Numbered from the stretch's first letter, positions 22,425 to 36,200 are shown. The stretch: 64,000 nt of DNA from Brugia malayi (GCF_000002995.4 NW_025062476.1:7748501-7812500); one strand, 5' to 3'. Program-made: numbers and translations. The notes: generated by a model from the sequence alone, not told the origin.

Positions 22425-25400
22425 CTAAACGTCATATTGATTTGCTAATCGCTGCTTCAGCGGAGCAGGAAATTGTGACGTAAATGCTGTCCAATTCAAA
22501 TCACCAACTTGTTGTCGAAAACCGTGTAAAATCTGAATGAACTGTGGTAAAAACGGTACTACTTAGAAAAACATATCTAAGAAAACATTAACGATTCTTA
22601 CCCTTGAAAACATCATTTTCAATTCAGGCTGCGGATTGTTCCAAGAAGCAATAGCATCACATAAAAATATGAACTCCTGAAAAAATCGCGAAGTTGATGA
22701 ATGCTTCAATAAAATCTCAGTAAATCTCGGTATATATTATTAAAATCTATGCTGATGAATAAGCGATTAATAATAATAAAATGGCTTTGATTTCGAAATT
22801 TCGTAAGGATACTTCTTATAACATGTCACAGAAAATGTAAAATATCTAGGAAAAGAATACCGCAAGTACTCCAGCAGGGTTGAGATTAATCATGTTACAG
22901 AGACCCCTAAAGGCGCTCTCTTTTTCGTCATTGTCGCGTATATTCCGCAACGCTAAACACCACGGACGAATGAACTGTGGTAAGAACGGTGCTACTTCAC
23001 TGGCACAACTAATGCCCAAACGACCAAGAGTTATTGCTGAACGACCAAGTGTTATTGCAGATATATAAAAAAAATTTTGACTTTTAAGGAAAATAAAAAA
23101 TGGAAAAGTCATAGAGAAAGAGATTGAAAAAAAAAAATTCCCAATACGAAGTTCAAAACAAAGAAACGAACAATCTCCAGAACTAAATAATAAAAATCTC
23201 GTACCAGTATTTTCTAGTAGTGTTTTCGGTCCTTTCTCTCTATTCATTACGATGATTAGAGCAGGCAATAATCCAAGAACGTGGGGACGCATACTCTCAC
23301 CCATCTTCATAGCTATTTCACCAATTGCCCATATCGAATTATTACAAACGGATATTGAATCAGGATCCAAATTCTGCGCCAAAATAGGAAGAAAGATATC
23401 TAAAACGTTACAATATTTTATTTCATTGATAATTCAAAGTAATCCTTAAGCGAAACAATCTCAATTTAGCTTTAAAACTTAATCCATTCTACACAGTTTG
23501 TTCCTACTATATTAAATATATTATAAAAGCCCACTTATATGAGGTTGCAGGTAATGATAACAAGCTTTGGATAAATCACCAAGCAAAGCAAATGAACTTT
23601 GCCGCACTTCAGCACTTGAATCCTGAAATTATTGCTGTTCTGCTCAAATCAAAAAGCTAAGTTTGGAAAATTTTCAAACAAATACAAATTTTGGCCAAAA
23701 TGAAAATTCACGATATTGAACAGTAAATACCATAGAACACTGATAAACGAGGGCAATAATTTGACTCGGTCCAACAAGAGAATCAATATGTTCGGCAAGT
23801 CCTTCCGCAAGTCCCGAGAGAAGATCCAATGCAACAATAAGGAAATCTTTGTCTGGCATGTCATATTCTGCTGGTCGCTCCATGGCAAGCTGCGACTGCT
23901 GTAAGCAGCGTCCAATCAGTGCCGTACATCTTAAATAAAGTGATTATCAAGTTAGACAAGTGGAAATAACATAAAACGTGATCAAAAAAGAAGTCAAATA
24001 TTTAAAATATTTTGTCGCGAGAATCATGTACAACAAATCCTACTAAACATTAAATTGTTTCATTTAAAAATAACGCTATGAAATTAATAAACGAAGAAAC
24101 CTTTGAAAAACAGGTTCGCAGTATGGCAGGAAAGCCTCATGAAGAGCAGTAGCAACAGAAGATAAACATTCTAACAAGGGAAACAGTTCCTTGTCATCGT
24201 CGCCAAGAGCAGCCCATTTTGACATCAACGGCCTCATAATTGTCTGAATAAGACAGATCATTCAAAAGATATAACGAATTCTGATTCAGAAAGACAAGTG
24301 TCACAATTAACTATTCGCGAAACAGACCTCAACGTACTGCGGTTCATTCAAATTCGGACCAACACTGTCTGCTAATGTACCTACTGCATCATATAGAATG
24401 AGTAAATTTTTAGCCTGAAATGCAATTCAGAATCACATGGTACCTAAAATGAAGAAATTATACATATTGTAATAATATACATTTGCTAGCAGAAATCTGG
24501 TATAAACCATATTATTAAAAAAACGTTCATATACATTCGTAAGCTGCAATTGTGAGTATTATGCGACTAAGTATCATGAAAAGATGTCTTAGGAAAATAA
24601 AGTATATGATGTTGTAAATAGAAAAAAAAAAAAAAAAACAAATGGTTTTCTAAACATCTCAATGCTAATCTGTAAAATTTAGGTATAAAACAGAAACCTG
24701 GTATCTGCTGAAAGCTTCTACTAGAGTAGCAAGAATTTCGGGCAGGTATGGAACTAATTCCAAATTTGCTTCTTCTTCGAGAGTTGCAAATGCAGAGCAT
24801 GCAGCTTCTTGAACTCGCTTACTTCCATCCAGAATACGAGCCAGTAACTGAAGATTAATTTAGCAACGTAAATTTCAGCCAAAAAATAAAGAATACGTCA
24901 TTAGCAGCAGTGAAAAATTCTTAGTTCAGGAAGACATAATTCAGCGTGACCATGAAAAAACATGTTTGGTTTTCTACAGAAAAAGGAAGAATGGTCAACA
25001 AATGGATTCCCTTCAATCCTTGCAAAGGATGAAACTGGTCTTTTAAATAGGCCCTCAGTGTAGAAATATTCATAATCACTTCTGTCAGTTTTTGTATATC
25101 CCTTGCCTTTCTGCAACAATTATTATTTGAATTTTTTACTTAACCCTAATACCTCTAGATTTTGTGTATTTTATTGACTAAAGATTGACCCACCTCCTTC
25201 AACAATTGCTTAAAATACATATTGTGATCTTGCTGAACAACATAGTGACAGTATCGAGACAAAGTCCAACAAGTAATTGACCTCACAAGAGCCTGAAGTT
25301 AATAACATTCTTAATGATTAGAAAATCATTCCACCGAAAGATATTAAAATATATGGCAGAGGTCATAATACCTTCCGGTCCTGCAAAGATGTGATTAAAA

Positions 25401-28162
25401 ACGGTACGAGTTCTGGTAAATGTGGAGTGATGCCTGACATACAGCCTTCCGCAACAGCACCCAAAGCTAATATGCCACTTTCTTTTATCTGAAATTACAG
25501 TTATTTTTTCATGCCCCATAACAGAAATTTGAGATGCAAAATACAAATGAATAAAATATGACTTACCAGCCAATTATTATGGAAAAGGGTTTCCTTCAAG
25601 ATAGGTAATAGAGTTGGTAAAAAGTCATCATTAAATATGCTAGAAAGTACATCCAAGGAAGCAGCACTACATTTTCCTGCAAAATTATAATCCTTGATAA
25701 TAACGAGAACAAACATATGTCAATAACAGGCACATACAAAAAATGCATCGAAAAGCATACGCAAATTCCACTCAGTCGAACTGTCGTCATCTCCATCATC
25801 ATCATCATCCATCGATTCCTAAAATTTCGAAAAAACTTTTACATCGATTCACAGTGATTTGAAAACCCTCTTGAAAATTCATGTTTTTTTATTACATTTA
25901 AGTACTGTCATCTGAAAAAATGGAATACTGCAAAAATCTAAACCATAGAGGGTACACATTGCTTGCCAAAACTAATCGAACAGCACTGAGTCTCAATTAA
26001 TTCATTAAAAAACTCAAGCACCCCTTCAGCAGTAATGTCAGACTTCCTTTGAGTTTGTGTTTGCGTTTTAGCACGATGGAAACGTGGCTTTATGTCTTGC
26101 TGACGATCGGGTATTGCACCATCCTCTTCATCAATATCACCCTGAAAAACTATGTACAAATAATCTAGCAATAAAGCAGTCCTCCAGAACAAAGAAAAAA
26201 TGACTTAATATAGAACAACTTTCCAAGAAGTCATGCAACAGCATAACTTACTTTCAAAACAGCAACATCCATATCAGAATACCTCATACATCTAACCAGA
26301 ACTGGTATCAATTTCGGGAGATGAGGCAACAGAGCTTCTTTGCACACTTGTGGATTTTCTGCTAATGCTAACCAAAATTCACAAGCTTCCAATGCAGTTG
26401 CTTCATTCGGATCCTTAAAATCAGCAAAATTTTAAATTCCGTAATAACGGATGAATAAACAAATACTATCAACAAGCAGCAAGTCTTCTACCTGTGTCCT
26501 CAGAAGCATAAACTCTACAATGTTTCCTAACTGAGATGCTAGTTTATCGAGATGAGAATCAAGCAGCAATGTTAACGATCGGCAAAGCTGCTTTTGCACC
26601 TCCTGAAAGAAATCAGTAAAATACCATAAAACAAGGGATAAATACGACAACACACAATGAATAGTTTATAAGAAGAGAAAAAGATATGCCGTTTTTCTTA
26701 GAATTACAAATCAATATCAATTATGTAACTCTTTCTTTGAAGAAATGAGTCCAGCTTATTTATTTTACTAAGGCGTTATCTAAGACAAATATAAAAAACC
26801 AAAGAAATAAGACAAACAAAATAATGCAATAAAATGAGCAATAAGGTTCGACACTTCCACCTCATTGTTTTTGCATAAGCTCACGATACTCACACCTACA
26901 ACATTTAAATTGCAAGTTTGTTGAAGTAAGGTAGAATTACCGTGTCTGTATCATTTGCTAAGGCAAATAAGTGTTGCAAAAATACGTCCATGATGTTGTT
27001 TAATGGCTCCGTTTGAACTAATAAAATACAGTTCACCGAATTAAGTGCCAATGCCCTGCAAATATCAGTGTCTTGCAAATCAAAATCATTAAACAAATAA
27101 TTACTTTTTCATAAATCAAATAAAATAAAAATCACTAACCTCAATTTAGGTGATGAAGAATTGAAGAAACACAAAAGTTTTGGAATAAGTGTACTCAAGT
27201 GTTCCTGAGGTGCTAGCATATCTGCAGAGTCCTCGCAAATTTTCTGTATAGCACCCATAGCACCCTATAAATTTGCATAATTTATATGTTTTGTTAAACA
27301 TAACAGTAAAACGCAAATCAAATTGAGAAGTCACATAGATATTTAGAAAAAAAAACCTCTTGTAAATTCTCATCAGACCCGTCTAGCATATTGCACAATG
27401 TGGGGAGTAAGGCCGGCCACTGAGCGATACCCTCATGAACAACAATTGTCGTGATAATAATGCCCACAGTTGCACGTATTAATGGATGGCAGTCCGAAAT
27501 TGCTAGAAGCGTCTTGTTCTTAACATAATGTCGTATAGGTTCAGGTAAACGTCCCCACAACATTCTTATTGAATTTTTCAATATCAAACCCGCCAATGAA
27601 CGGTTTGCTACCTGTAAGCATGTTTACTTGTCAGTGCGTTTGTTCTAGCACAGGGTTTATTTAAAGCAATTATTGGTAATAAATACGTGGAACATGACTT
27701 AATAGGAAAGGTGAATGATAAATGAGATGTTATTATTCCTCAAAAATCAATCATATAGCTTAAACTACCAATAAGTGTAGCATTTCATCGAAATGCAAAG
27801 TTTCCACATCTAGCTTGCACTAGAAATTAGAAGTGAAACACACCCACTTGCATTTTGCAGGAAATTGAAACTGAATAGTAATACTGTAATACCTGCTCAT
27901 CTTTTAGTTCACTGAGAATGAATACAAGATAACAGCAAAATTCGGGATGTAAGTTGAGTTGATCAAGACGCTGAAACCAACTGTGAATGATGACGTCGGA
28001 ATTTAAAACTGGACAATAAGAAATAAAAAATTATGAAAGAAAATATACTTCCTGGACATTTCGTTGTGTTTGCGTGTCTGGTGACTGTGAATGCTGGAGA
28101 AGTTGCACAACCTGTTGTAACTCGTCAGGAATAGGCCTCCAATCTTCTGCTTCTCCGGTCAT
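22425..28162 (-). CDS. imb-2: Transportin-1 / importin beta-2
   Basis: 21 exons: 28049-28162, 27893-27970, 27357-27611, 27140-27264, 26941-27055, 26492-26602, 26252-26413, 26022-26141, 25761-25818, 25567-25676, 25372-25488, 25194-25292, 24698-24847, 24328-24414, 24101-24243, 23731-23929, 23535-23622, 23205-23399, 22861-23036, 22602-22676 and 22425-22532. They sum to exactly 894 aa (human 898), and every junction keeps phase. Transportin is a karyopherin of stacked HEAT repeats that carries PY-NLS cargo such as hnRNPs through the nuclear pore and releases it on binding Ran-GTP. Family-specific stretches occur from end to end: [93 protein letters not shown]. The acidic H8 loop is present but short ([12 protein letters not shown], near residue 361). 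Exon 1 starts [10 protein letters not shown]; the ATG choice is firm by alignment. Exon 19 is preceded by an intronic near-copy of its own first bases. Confidence 0.95.
23019..23058 (-). repeat. 21 bp-period duplication at a splice acceptor
   Basis: Two copies of about 19 bases (23019-23037 and 23040-23058, one mismatch) are offset by 21. On the minus strand the downstream copy is the start of transportin exon 19 (AITLGR). The upstream copy, which would also encode AITLGR in frame, lies in the intron and supplies the cag acceptor itself. Alignment to transportins shows only one copy belongs in the protein. Confidence 0.85.
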
Positions 28163-28977
28163 TTCAAAAGATCATACTACGTAGTATATATCTATCTAAC
28201 CTGGAATAGGAAAAAAGAATGGTTTGATAATGAACAGTCTTCCGCTATTATAGAAAAAAGCAAGCAAGTGCGCAGTTGGGATCATTAGCAGATGTCGCGT
28301 ATCAAAACGGAACGCGTCCAGCAAACTACTCCGATCGCATTTTAAGTATCATCCAATTCCATTAGCTCAAATAATAGTGCATATGATGTAACGAGCAGTA
28401 CAAAGAGGAGAAATTACGTTTGCCTTCACGAGCACCTCTCCGATACAGTCAGTCTCCCCAAATGGATATCCTTAAGTCTCTAACCAAAGACTCTCAACAA
28501 TATGCATAACACTGACAAATTGGAAGGCACGTGTATTTGCATAGCACGGGTGATCTCTGTTGCATTGCGTCTACCTAAGGCAACTAAACAGATCCGGCCA
28601 ACCGTGAAATGCCGTCCGGGTCAGGCAAGAAAAGCCGCTAGGATTGGGAGTAGGGCAGGCAGGAGAGTGCAGTCAAGACTTGGGCAGCTATGTATAGCTA
28701 CGGGCAGGGCTATCCCGCTAACAGGAATATATCATGCGGAGTACGACAAATTCATTACTTTTTCCCTTGTTTGTGCATATCTGATGGAGCTCAGACTTTA
28801 AACTTTTCTGTAAATTCTTGGACTCTCAGGGAAGCATCTCCTTTGACTTCCTTCCGCCGCCACTTATATTCTAGAGCACTATATCCCAAGCTTTATATTC
28901 TTCACTGGACTGAAAAGTTCATGACGACCAAATCATAGTGATCCCATGTGATGCGACCGCTTGTGGGAAGGATCGAC

Positions 28978-29035
28978 ATGGAGAAGGGGAGAGGAAGGGG
29001 GAGGGACGAGGCTGGAGGTTGCAGAGAGCGAAGAG
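28978..29035 (+). other. G-rich polypurine tract
   Basis: Roughly 58 bases are almost entirely A and G, including runs of four, five and three G close together. Such tracts can form triplex DNA or two-tier G-quadruplexes. It stands out in this AT-rich window and lies about 0.8 kb upstream of the transportin start. A regulatory role is inference only. Confidence 0.5.
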
Positions 29036-31137
29036 GTATTCTTTGAAAATACAGTAAAATGGATGCAATGTACGAGAGGATGTTGCTTGGAATTGTGTCG
29101 AACGGGTGCAAGTATGGAGGGTGGGGACACTCTGTTGAAGAAGAGGACGTATGGTTGGGACTAGGTGTTGAATGCAAGGTTGATTTGGCTTTTGCACTTT
29201 AAAAAGTCCCACAAGTTAAAACACCTAGAAAAGAAATGCGATGAAACTGAAGTGCCTAATTAGAGAGACTTGCTTCCTTGTCCTTTTAAAATGCCGTTCT
29301 CTCTCCGTCTGTTTCTCGACAGATAATGGATTTGCATTTTTCCTTCTAACCGGTCTATTAAATTAACCAGCACATGAAAACTGCTAAGAAACAATGTATC
29401 TAACAAAACATTGTTATTTATTCAGCGTTTTGTGAAAAATAAGTAGAAGAGAAATGGAATGAATATATTTGAACATATTATGCCTGTAGGGACAAATAAG
29501 CTGTTGTTATCCTAACCAAAATTTTAGATTTCTAAAGAATCCTGGTATTGCTCCAATAACTGTTTCGCATCAGGAAATAACCGAAAAACTTCTAAAGTTA
29601 CAAAGGATAAAATTATGGTGATGAAGAAATATGAGGTTCCTGGATCTCTCGCATAGAAGTTTTTGAAGGAGTTAGACGTTTTGTATTTTGAGATGGTACA
29701 GAACGAATATTTTACTCTTAGTGTAAGCCTTGCTATTCAGGATACAGTCAGTTTTCCAATCATTATTTCATCGTAGTCAATTTAACAGTCAGAACAAAAC
29801 TGTTTAGACAAAATGCAGAAATATGAGATTGTTTCTTCAAATATCTTAAAACCAAAATAACTTTTAAAATTTTGAACAAAAGTAAGCGACTTATGTCTCG
29901 AATAGATCAAAGGGCTCGGATTTCGGGTCTTGTCTTTAAATTCAGTTTAAACGCTACCATTCCAAAAAACAAGTCACGCTACTTGCTTTCCCTGCAGAGA
30001 GGTACCTGTGGACGTGGTGCTTCAATCTGCGTAATTTATCGCTTTATTATTGTATGTGAACTTCTATTATAGAGATCCGTCATAGATTCTTTTCTGTAAT
30101 GTTTGTATTCTTAATCTGATTCTAAATTACAGTAAATAAATGTTGAAATTTTCTCACCGACAAATTACTCTGAATTTCCTGCATAACAAATTCCTTTTCG
30201 ATATCCGATGTCATTTTCACATGTAAAAAGTGCTGATTGAGATTGAGAAGTAAAATAAAAAAAGTTTATTAAGTGCTTGTGCAATATACGAACATCTGAA
30301 TTAGAGTAGTGCGTATTTGTATAAAAATAATGATGGACTTCCTCTATAACATATTTTCATGTTAACATAGAACTCAAGTGCTTAAATGAATTTCGTCATT
30401 ATTCACAATACTAGTCGGAAACCAAGCTTATCGTCGATGTCTATCTTTAATGCTGATTTCAATCATTTAAGGGTTTTTAATTCCACTTAAAAATTTGCTT
30501 GAAACTTTCAAAGCAAATGAAACAAAAATACAAGTTTTATTCACTTTTCCTATTGTTCCTCCTGTTTTGCTCTTAAAATACATATTCCATTTTATATATT
30601 GTCATGAAATGTTACACAAATCAAATATTTATTTCATAATAAATCAGTCAGTCATTTCTCGTAAATGCATGAAAGTGTCCTAATTTTGAAAATCATTTAT
30701 GCATTATATTGAAAGTTCTGGAAGATTATTTATGCATGCTCGTTCATTTCACTAATATTAATAATAACTTTAAAATTTTGAAGTACTAAAATTAATGTCG
30801 TTCATTTCAAAATTTTTCTTATTTTACACTTTGGAATGATTTTATCTTAATTCACTTTTCTTTATGCTTCAAAATTTAAAACATGAAAAAATTTTAAATA
30901 AATTAAATGCCAGGTATTTTTCGTGTTATTTATTTGTGTATTTCATTTCCTATTATTTCATTTGTCGTTCTTTCAATCTTCCGTTTTTACTTTATTTAAA
31001 AAAACGAGGAATGAAAGTGAATACAAAAACGAAATCATCCATGTCTTCTCATATTTTGAACTATTTTTGAAAATCCGGACTTTTTTCTTCTTGAATTATC
31101 GACTCAATACCACTGTTAGAATATGTGATAATATACA

Positions 31138-31278
31138 ATGATGCGAAACGGTATGCTAATCTTCGTCTTATTTTCGTTTTCTGTAACATTTATTTCATTT
31201 AACGAAAATGAAAAGGGATGTTATAATTACCGAATGGAGGACGGACACTGTAGAGTGGGTTGTGGGCAGAATAGTTAA
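31138..31278 (+). CDS. Possible tiny secreted cysteine-containing peptide
   Basis: A 46-codon frame with two ATGs at its start (31138 and 31141). The leader MLIFVLFSFSVTFISF is a convincing signal-peptide core. It is followed by a short hydrophilic region with three cysteines (KGCYNY, GHCRVGCG). Three cysteines is an odd number for a complete disulfide peptide. A donor-like AGA|GTGGGT inside the frame raises the chance that this is the first exon of a longer gene whose remainder I could not find. I do not recognise the family. Confidence 0.33.
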   Translation: MMRNGMLIFVLFSFSVTFISFNENEKGCYNYRMEDGHCRVGCGQNS

Positions 31279-32528
31279 ATATCATGTACCAAATCAATCA
31301 ATTTAGCTCAACTTTGTTAGTGAAATGCTGTCAAATTGTTAAATTGAGCATAAAATTGCGACTAACTGTCAAATTTCTTTTCTTATTCAGATTTTTAAAA
31401 CATTTAAATGATTGAGGATAAAATGAATTATATGAACGCATACTCTTATCTGGATTACTTTCTGTCCGGAATAAAAAAAAGAATAAGAGAATATGTGGTC
31501 TTTGTCAAACAAGGCAGCTTACGACTGCTTCTTCTTTCTTAAGAGCGTCATACCTGATGGCATACATGAATCTATTTTGTAGAAGCGGTAAAAAACGACT
31601 CATCTAAGTCATTAGGAATCTATTCACAACATGATGATACAAATAGGAGAAATGAGCCACTGTCGTACAGCAAGCTTTGCAGAAGATATTTGGTTGATAC
31701 CGAACTGCGTATAGTTGGAAGCGGCGGTTTCATCTCTGTCATCGATGAAAACTAGTAGAAGATCAGCGGTAGTAGAAAAGATCCCAAATAGATTATAAAC
31801 ATAGCTAATGTTTATGGGCCGTAAAAAGTATTTTAAGAAGCTCATATAAATGATAGCTGAGAATGAGCGATTATATTGTTTTTGCACAACAATTCATTAA
31901 TGCTTTTGTAACACTGAACTTTTGCAATACTGAGAGTAATATTGAGCGCAATTGACTGAAAATAAGTGCAAAACAGAGCCAAGGAAGGAAACTAACCGAA
32001 TAGATCCAAATCAGACTTTCTCAGATGCCCCTGTTCTATTTCATTTTTCATTCGTTGTGATTAATCGAATTGTTCAGATGTCGATGCATCAATCTTTGCA
32101 TTATAAATCATTATCATTGCTTATTCATATTGCCGAGGACATGCAAAAAAGATGTATGAGACACACGCTCCCTGCAAATGTAAGAGTTAAGTAATAAGAT
32201 GAAATTTGTAATTGCATTTTTTATCATCAGGTTTATCATTCATTTTATTTTGCATCTTTTTTATTCCAGTGAATCTTATACTCTAAATTTCACTACTCCT
32301 TTTCTTTATTACACAGATAATTGTAGACGATTAAGTAAATTTTTTTGTTTTAAAATGAAGCATTGAATAGGTATAACAGGCGTGTAAATTATATTATTTC
32401 AAGCAATTAATTAATCACTTTTTTATTGGACCTTTAACACAATTTCATAATAAATCATTCTGATAAATCATCTTTTCATGCAACGGTTACTTTTTGAGCA
32501 TTTACGCTAACACTAGTTGTGAAAAAAT

Positions 32529-32556
32529 TTTTGAGCCGTCCAAAAACGGCTCAAAA
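32529..32556. repeat. Short hairpin, 11 bp arms
   Basis: The left arm ttttgagccgt (32529-32539) and right arm acggctcaaaa (32546-32556) are exact reverse complements around a six base loop. It is isolated in non-coding DNA with no evident function. Confidence 0.7.
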
Positions 32557-33130
32557 TCAATGTCAAAGCTTTGAAGAGAAAATAGACGCAATATTGAAGT
32601 CTCGATTATAGCTATTAAGAAACAATTAAAACTTCGTTACATGCTACATATCTCGTTCATCATCATCATCATATATAGATTTGACAAATAGAAAAAATAT
32701 CTTCGACTCATGGTACGGTAGAAGAAATATCAATAAATTCTTGATAATTGTCCAGATGGTATTGCATAAAACTTCTCTTCATCATGTGATGGATGCAAAT
32801 GATCAAGATTTTTATAAAAATGTGCCTTGTATTCTTGAAATCAAACGTTAAGGAGTTATTGATTAATTAAAGAATAATGTATTCGTCTTTTTCGCTCTCA
32901 ATTTGCACTGATATAATGATTGGAATTAGTACTATTCTTCTTTTATCTTTATAATCTTCTAGTTTTCAAAGATTTTTAAATTAATCCTCAGTGCAGATAA
33001 TTTTCACGCAACTGCATAATTTGTATTATTTCTTGCATAAACTTAATTGACATAATTTTACAGGTATCTTTACAGTATGGCATTGAACTGATTTTTTAGC
33101 CGAGAAATAAGAAATAAGACTTTACAAACT

Positions 33131-33244
33131 ATGCTACCAGCAAAAATCGCTATTGTTGCTTTTTTTTTACAACTAACTGCAAGTATGTTTAAGCAAATAT
33201 ATTATCTTATTCAAATTTATGAAAACAGATGAAGAATTTTACTT

Positions 33245-33296
<52 letters not shown>

Positions 33297-36200
33297 CGCA
33301 ACTTTCCTATTAATCTCATAACTTTACATTATATATTAAATATTCTTCTGAGCTCAAAAAATTACAAAATAGACTTGAGAAGATGAGCGTGGTAGCCCGG
33401 CGCTTTTAGTTGAATTCTCCTCTGCGCTTCTAATCATGCGATTGCAGCAATAAAGGAAATAAAAAACTTTGACAACGTTCGAGGGGACACCAATTCATGA
33501 GCTTATTTTCTCCACGTTCATTTAATCTTCAAAGTTTCAATCCGTTTTTTGCAAGATAGGATTGTTAATCCTTTGCGCATATATCCTTTAGTTGGACAAA
33601 GAAAACAAAAAACAGTTCACCTGTCAGAAACGTGTCGAAGCAAATCTTGAATAAACGATATGCTGGCATGATAAGGATCTCGTTTTACTCCAAATTCTTT
33701 CTTTCTTTTTTGTTGCTGCTTTTTGTAACTATTAATTAAATTAAAAGAATGCTGAAATACTACATAATGTTGAGTGCATTAATATTTCATATTGTGTTCC
33801 AAAAAATTGAACTTTTTTAAACTCAAAAACGAATTAAACAACTCGAACAAAATAGGATTCGACACTTATTATCTCTAAGGAACCAGTAACTACTGCTTGG
33901 CCTTAAACAACAGTTTATTCTGAAAAATAACTTTTTAAGAAACATCAAGTTTTTATATTTGAAATATTTGCAGCATTACAAGTAATCTCAAATTATTTAC
34001 CACCACAGTTGAAACTAGTGCGTGATATGTTAGAAACATATGATAAGAAGTCGAGACCTGTGTGGGATCATAGCAGATCCATTAATGTGACATTTAGCAT
34101 GGATCTCTATCAAATACTACAAGTGGTTTGTTGCACCTTATTTCGTCACTAGATATCATGTTTCTTATCCGCCTCTAATTCTGCTTGTATATTGAATTTT
34201 CGAGATAATTTATTGAATTAATATAATGTAAAAGTATGACAGTTATTTAAAAAATCTTCAAAAAAAGATTTTTATAATAAGATATTAATTACTTCAATTA
34301 ATAAGACACGAAACTGGCAGAATAAGGCACCATATAGTTTATTTTGCTGGCGAAAGTAAAACAATATACAAAATTTTTTAGGATGAGCCACAGCAATATG
34401 TTTTACTCAATGCTTGGATAATTGAGGTTAGTTTTTATCTAGTATTCTTTTTAATTCTGTGAATTTTGAAATTTTCAACATTTTCAAAAAAAAGCTATCA
34501 AATTTTCAAAATTTACTATTTTTAGAACAGAAAAGTATTAACATACAAAAAGCAAATCATTTCTGGAATGGCTTTTGAAAATCTTGCCAAAAAAGATTTT
34601 TGATTACTGCGCAACCACATTCATTTTTGTAAATTTAGGCAAAATTTTGTTTTTTTTTTTTTTTTTTTTGTCGTTCTATTAGTAATGAATGGTGTTCTGG
34701 CTTCCATACTTATTGAATAGCTTTGCTTTTTTTAATACCAATTAAGTCATCTTATTACTTTCAAAAACTACCTGATGTGAATGGATAATTAATTGTCCTT
34801 TCTTGTGGGTAAAATCTTTCAACTACTCTCATTGACACCTATTGCTAGTGAGATGTTCCTAATTTCTTTTTTCCTCATAGTTTTTTACAAAAGTGCAAGA
34901 AGCGATGTCATTGCTAAACGATTAGCTGATAAGAGTTCCATCTAAAATGAAAATTTTTGTTAAACTCTAATCATTTCTTTTGTAACATTTAATTACAGAA
35001 TATTTACAGCTTAGTAGCAACTGTGTCATTTTTATTAATTAAAATTGGTGATTATAAGTTAGTAGTCTGATTATAAGTCTGGATAATTATCATCTTGAAC
35101 TTAGCTTTTATTTGATTAAGGAAATTTTACATCTTCGCAAAGCTTCGAATTTTTGCAATTAACTGAATTATCTTACATTATATGTGTTCAAGCTGATGTT
35201 AATAAAGAAGTGAAAGCAAAATATTTTTACTGCAAATTATAAATTTAAACAGTTCCAAATAGTAAGTTTATTCCTGACTTTTAATACAACAACTTCTAAT
35301 GCCATCGCAGAGCTTTCGAATTTATTAATTGAAGCAAATGAATTTTGAATCTTCATTTTGATGAATTACTAAATGAGTTAATGGATTTTCTATTAAATAA
35401 GTTTCCATTTTTTAAATGAAATAAAATAAAAAATTGAAAAGCATTTTTTTAAGTGAAATAAAATAGAAAATTCAAAAGCTCTTAAAAGCAGAAACTGAAT
35501 TTTTGTACTTAATTTGCCCATCAGAAAAAGGTTCTATCAAATTCTAAATATTTATAAAATTTATAGCGATGGTACGATGAATTTTTGTACTGGCGTCCAG
35601 AGGATTATGATAATATTACAGAAATTCATTTACCGCATAGTTCGATTTGGTTACCCGACACAACACTATATAATTCGTCTGTTCATTTTATTTATTTTAA
35701 TGTTTATGGTAAAAGGACTATTTTGAGATTTTCTAAATATAGCTGCTAGAGAGAATCATAAGTTCCGCAATTGAAGTCTCAGCGAGATAACAGATATTAT
35801 GTATTAGTTAGATTTATCAATATAGGATCATATAATTTTCAATCAACTTAGGCTAATAATGAAAGATGATGATACGAGGCGGTTGTTGAATGTGAAACTT
35901 ACCGCCGATGAAAATATTCGCGCTGCATATATCGAACTTCTCTATCCAACCATTTACAAATTCTCATGTCTATTGAACCTTCGTTTCTTTCCATTCGATA
36001 TTCAGGGAAGTATTTTATAGAAAAGTAAAAAACTATCTGCCTCCTCTATCTTCTAAACAAATCTCAAAATGATAGAACAGAAAATAGCTATTCGCTGTAA
36101 CTATTTGTTATAAGTGTCGTCAAGAAATCTTCATGTTATTGAAATATGATAGCATGTGCGATGCGATTTATTTATACTTAACTAATAATATTTAGAAGCC

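Larger units (their letters stand above)
28163..33130. other. 5 kb intergenic stretch upstream of transportin and receptor A
   Basis: This stretch lies between the divergent transportin (-) and receptor A (+) genes, so both promoters should be inside it. 28500-29210 is clearly less AT-rich than its surroundings, with overlapping open frames on both strands and no recognisable product. 28978-29035 is an almost pure purine tract with several G runs. The rest is AT-rich. One small candidate peptide gene (31138-31278) and a short hairpin (32529-32556) are annotated separately. No tRNA was recognised. Confidence 0.45.

Noticed and set aside
24901..25119. 72-codon minus-strand frame inside a transportin intron
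   Set aside because: Transportin reads without interruption from exon 12 (25194-25292) to exon 13 (24698-24847); an insertion here would disrupt a conserved HEAT repeat.
17316..28162. THOC6 and transportin as one operon
   Set aside because: Same strand, but the spacer is 2.7 kb, well beyond typical nematode operon spacing, with no evident trans-splicing signal.
28501..28801. 99-codon + strand frame in the GC-richer patch
   Set aside because: Both strands are open here because stop codons are rarer; no domain, leader or splice signals.
33361..33480. Possible tRNA-like GC-richer stretch in a receptor A intron
   Set aside because: No A-box/B-box pair or cloverleaf could be drawn.
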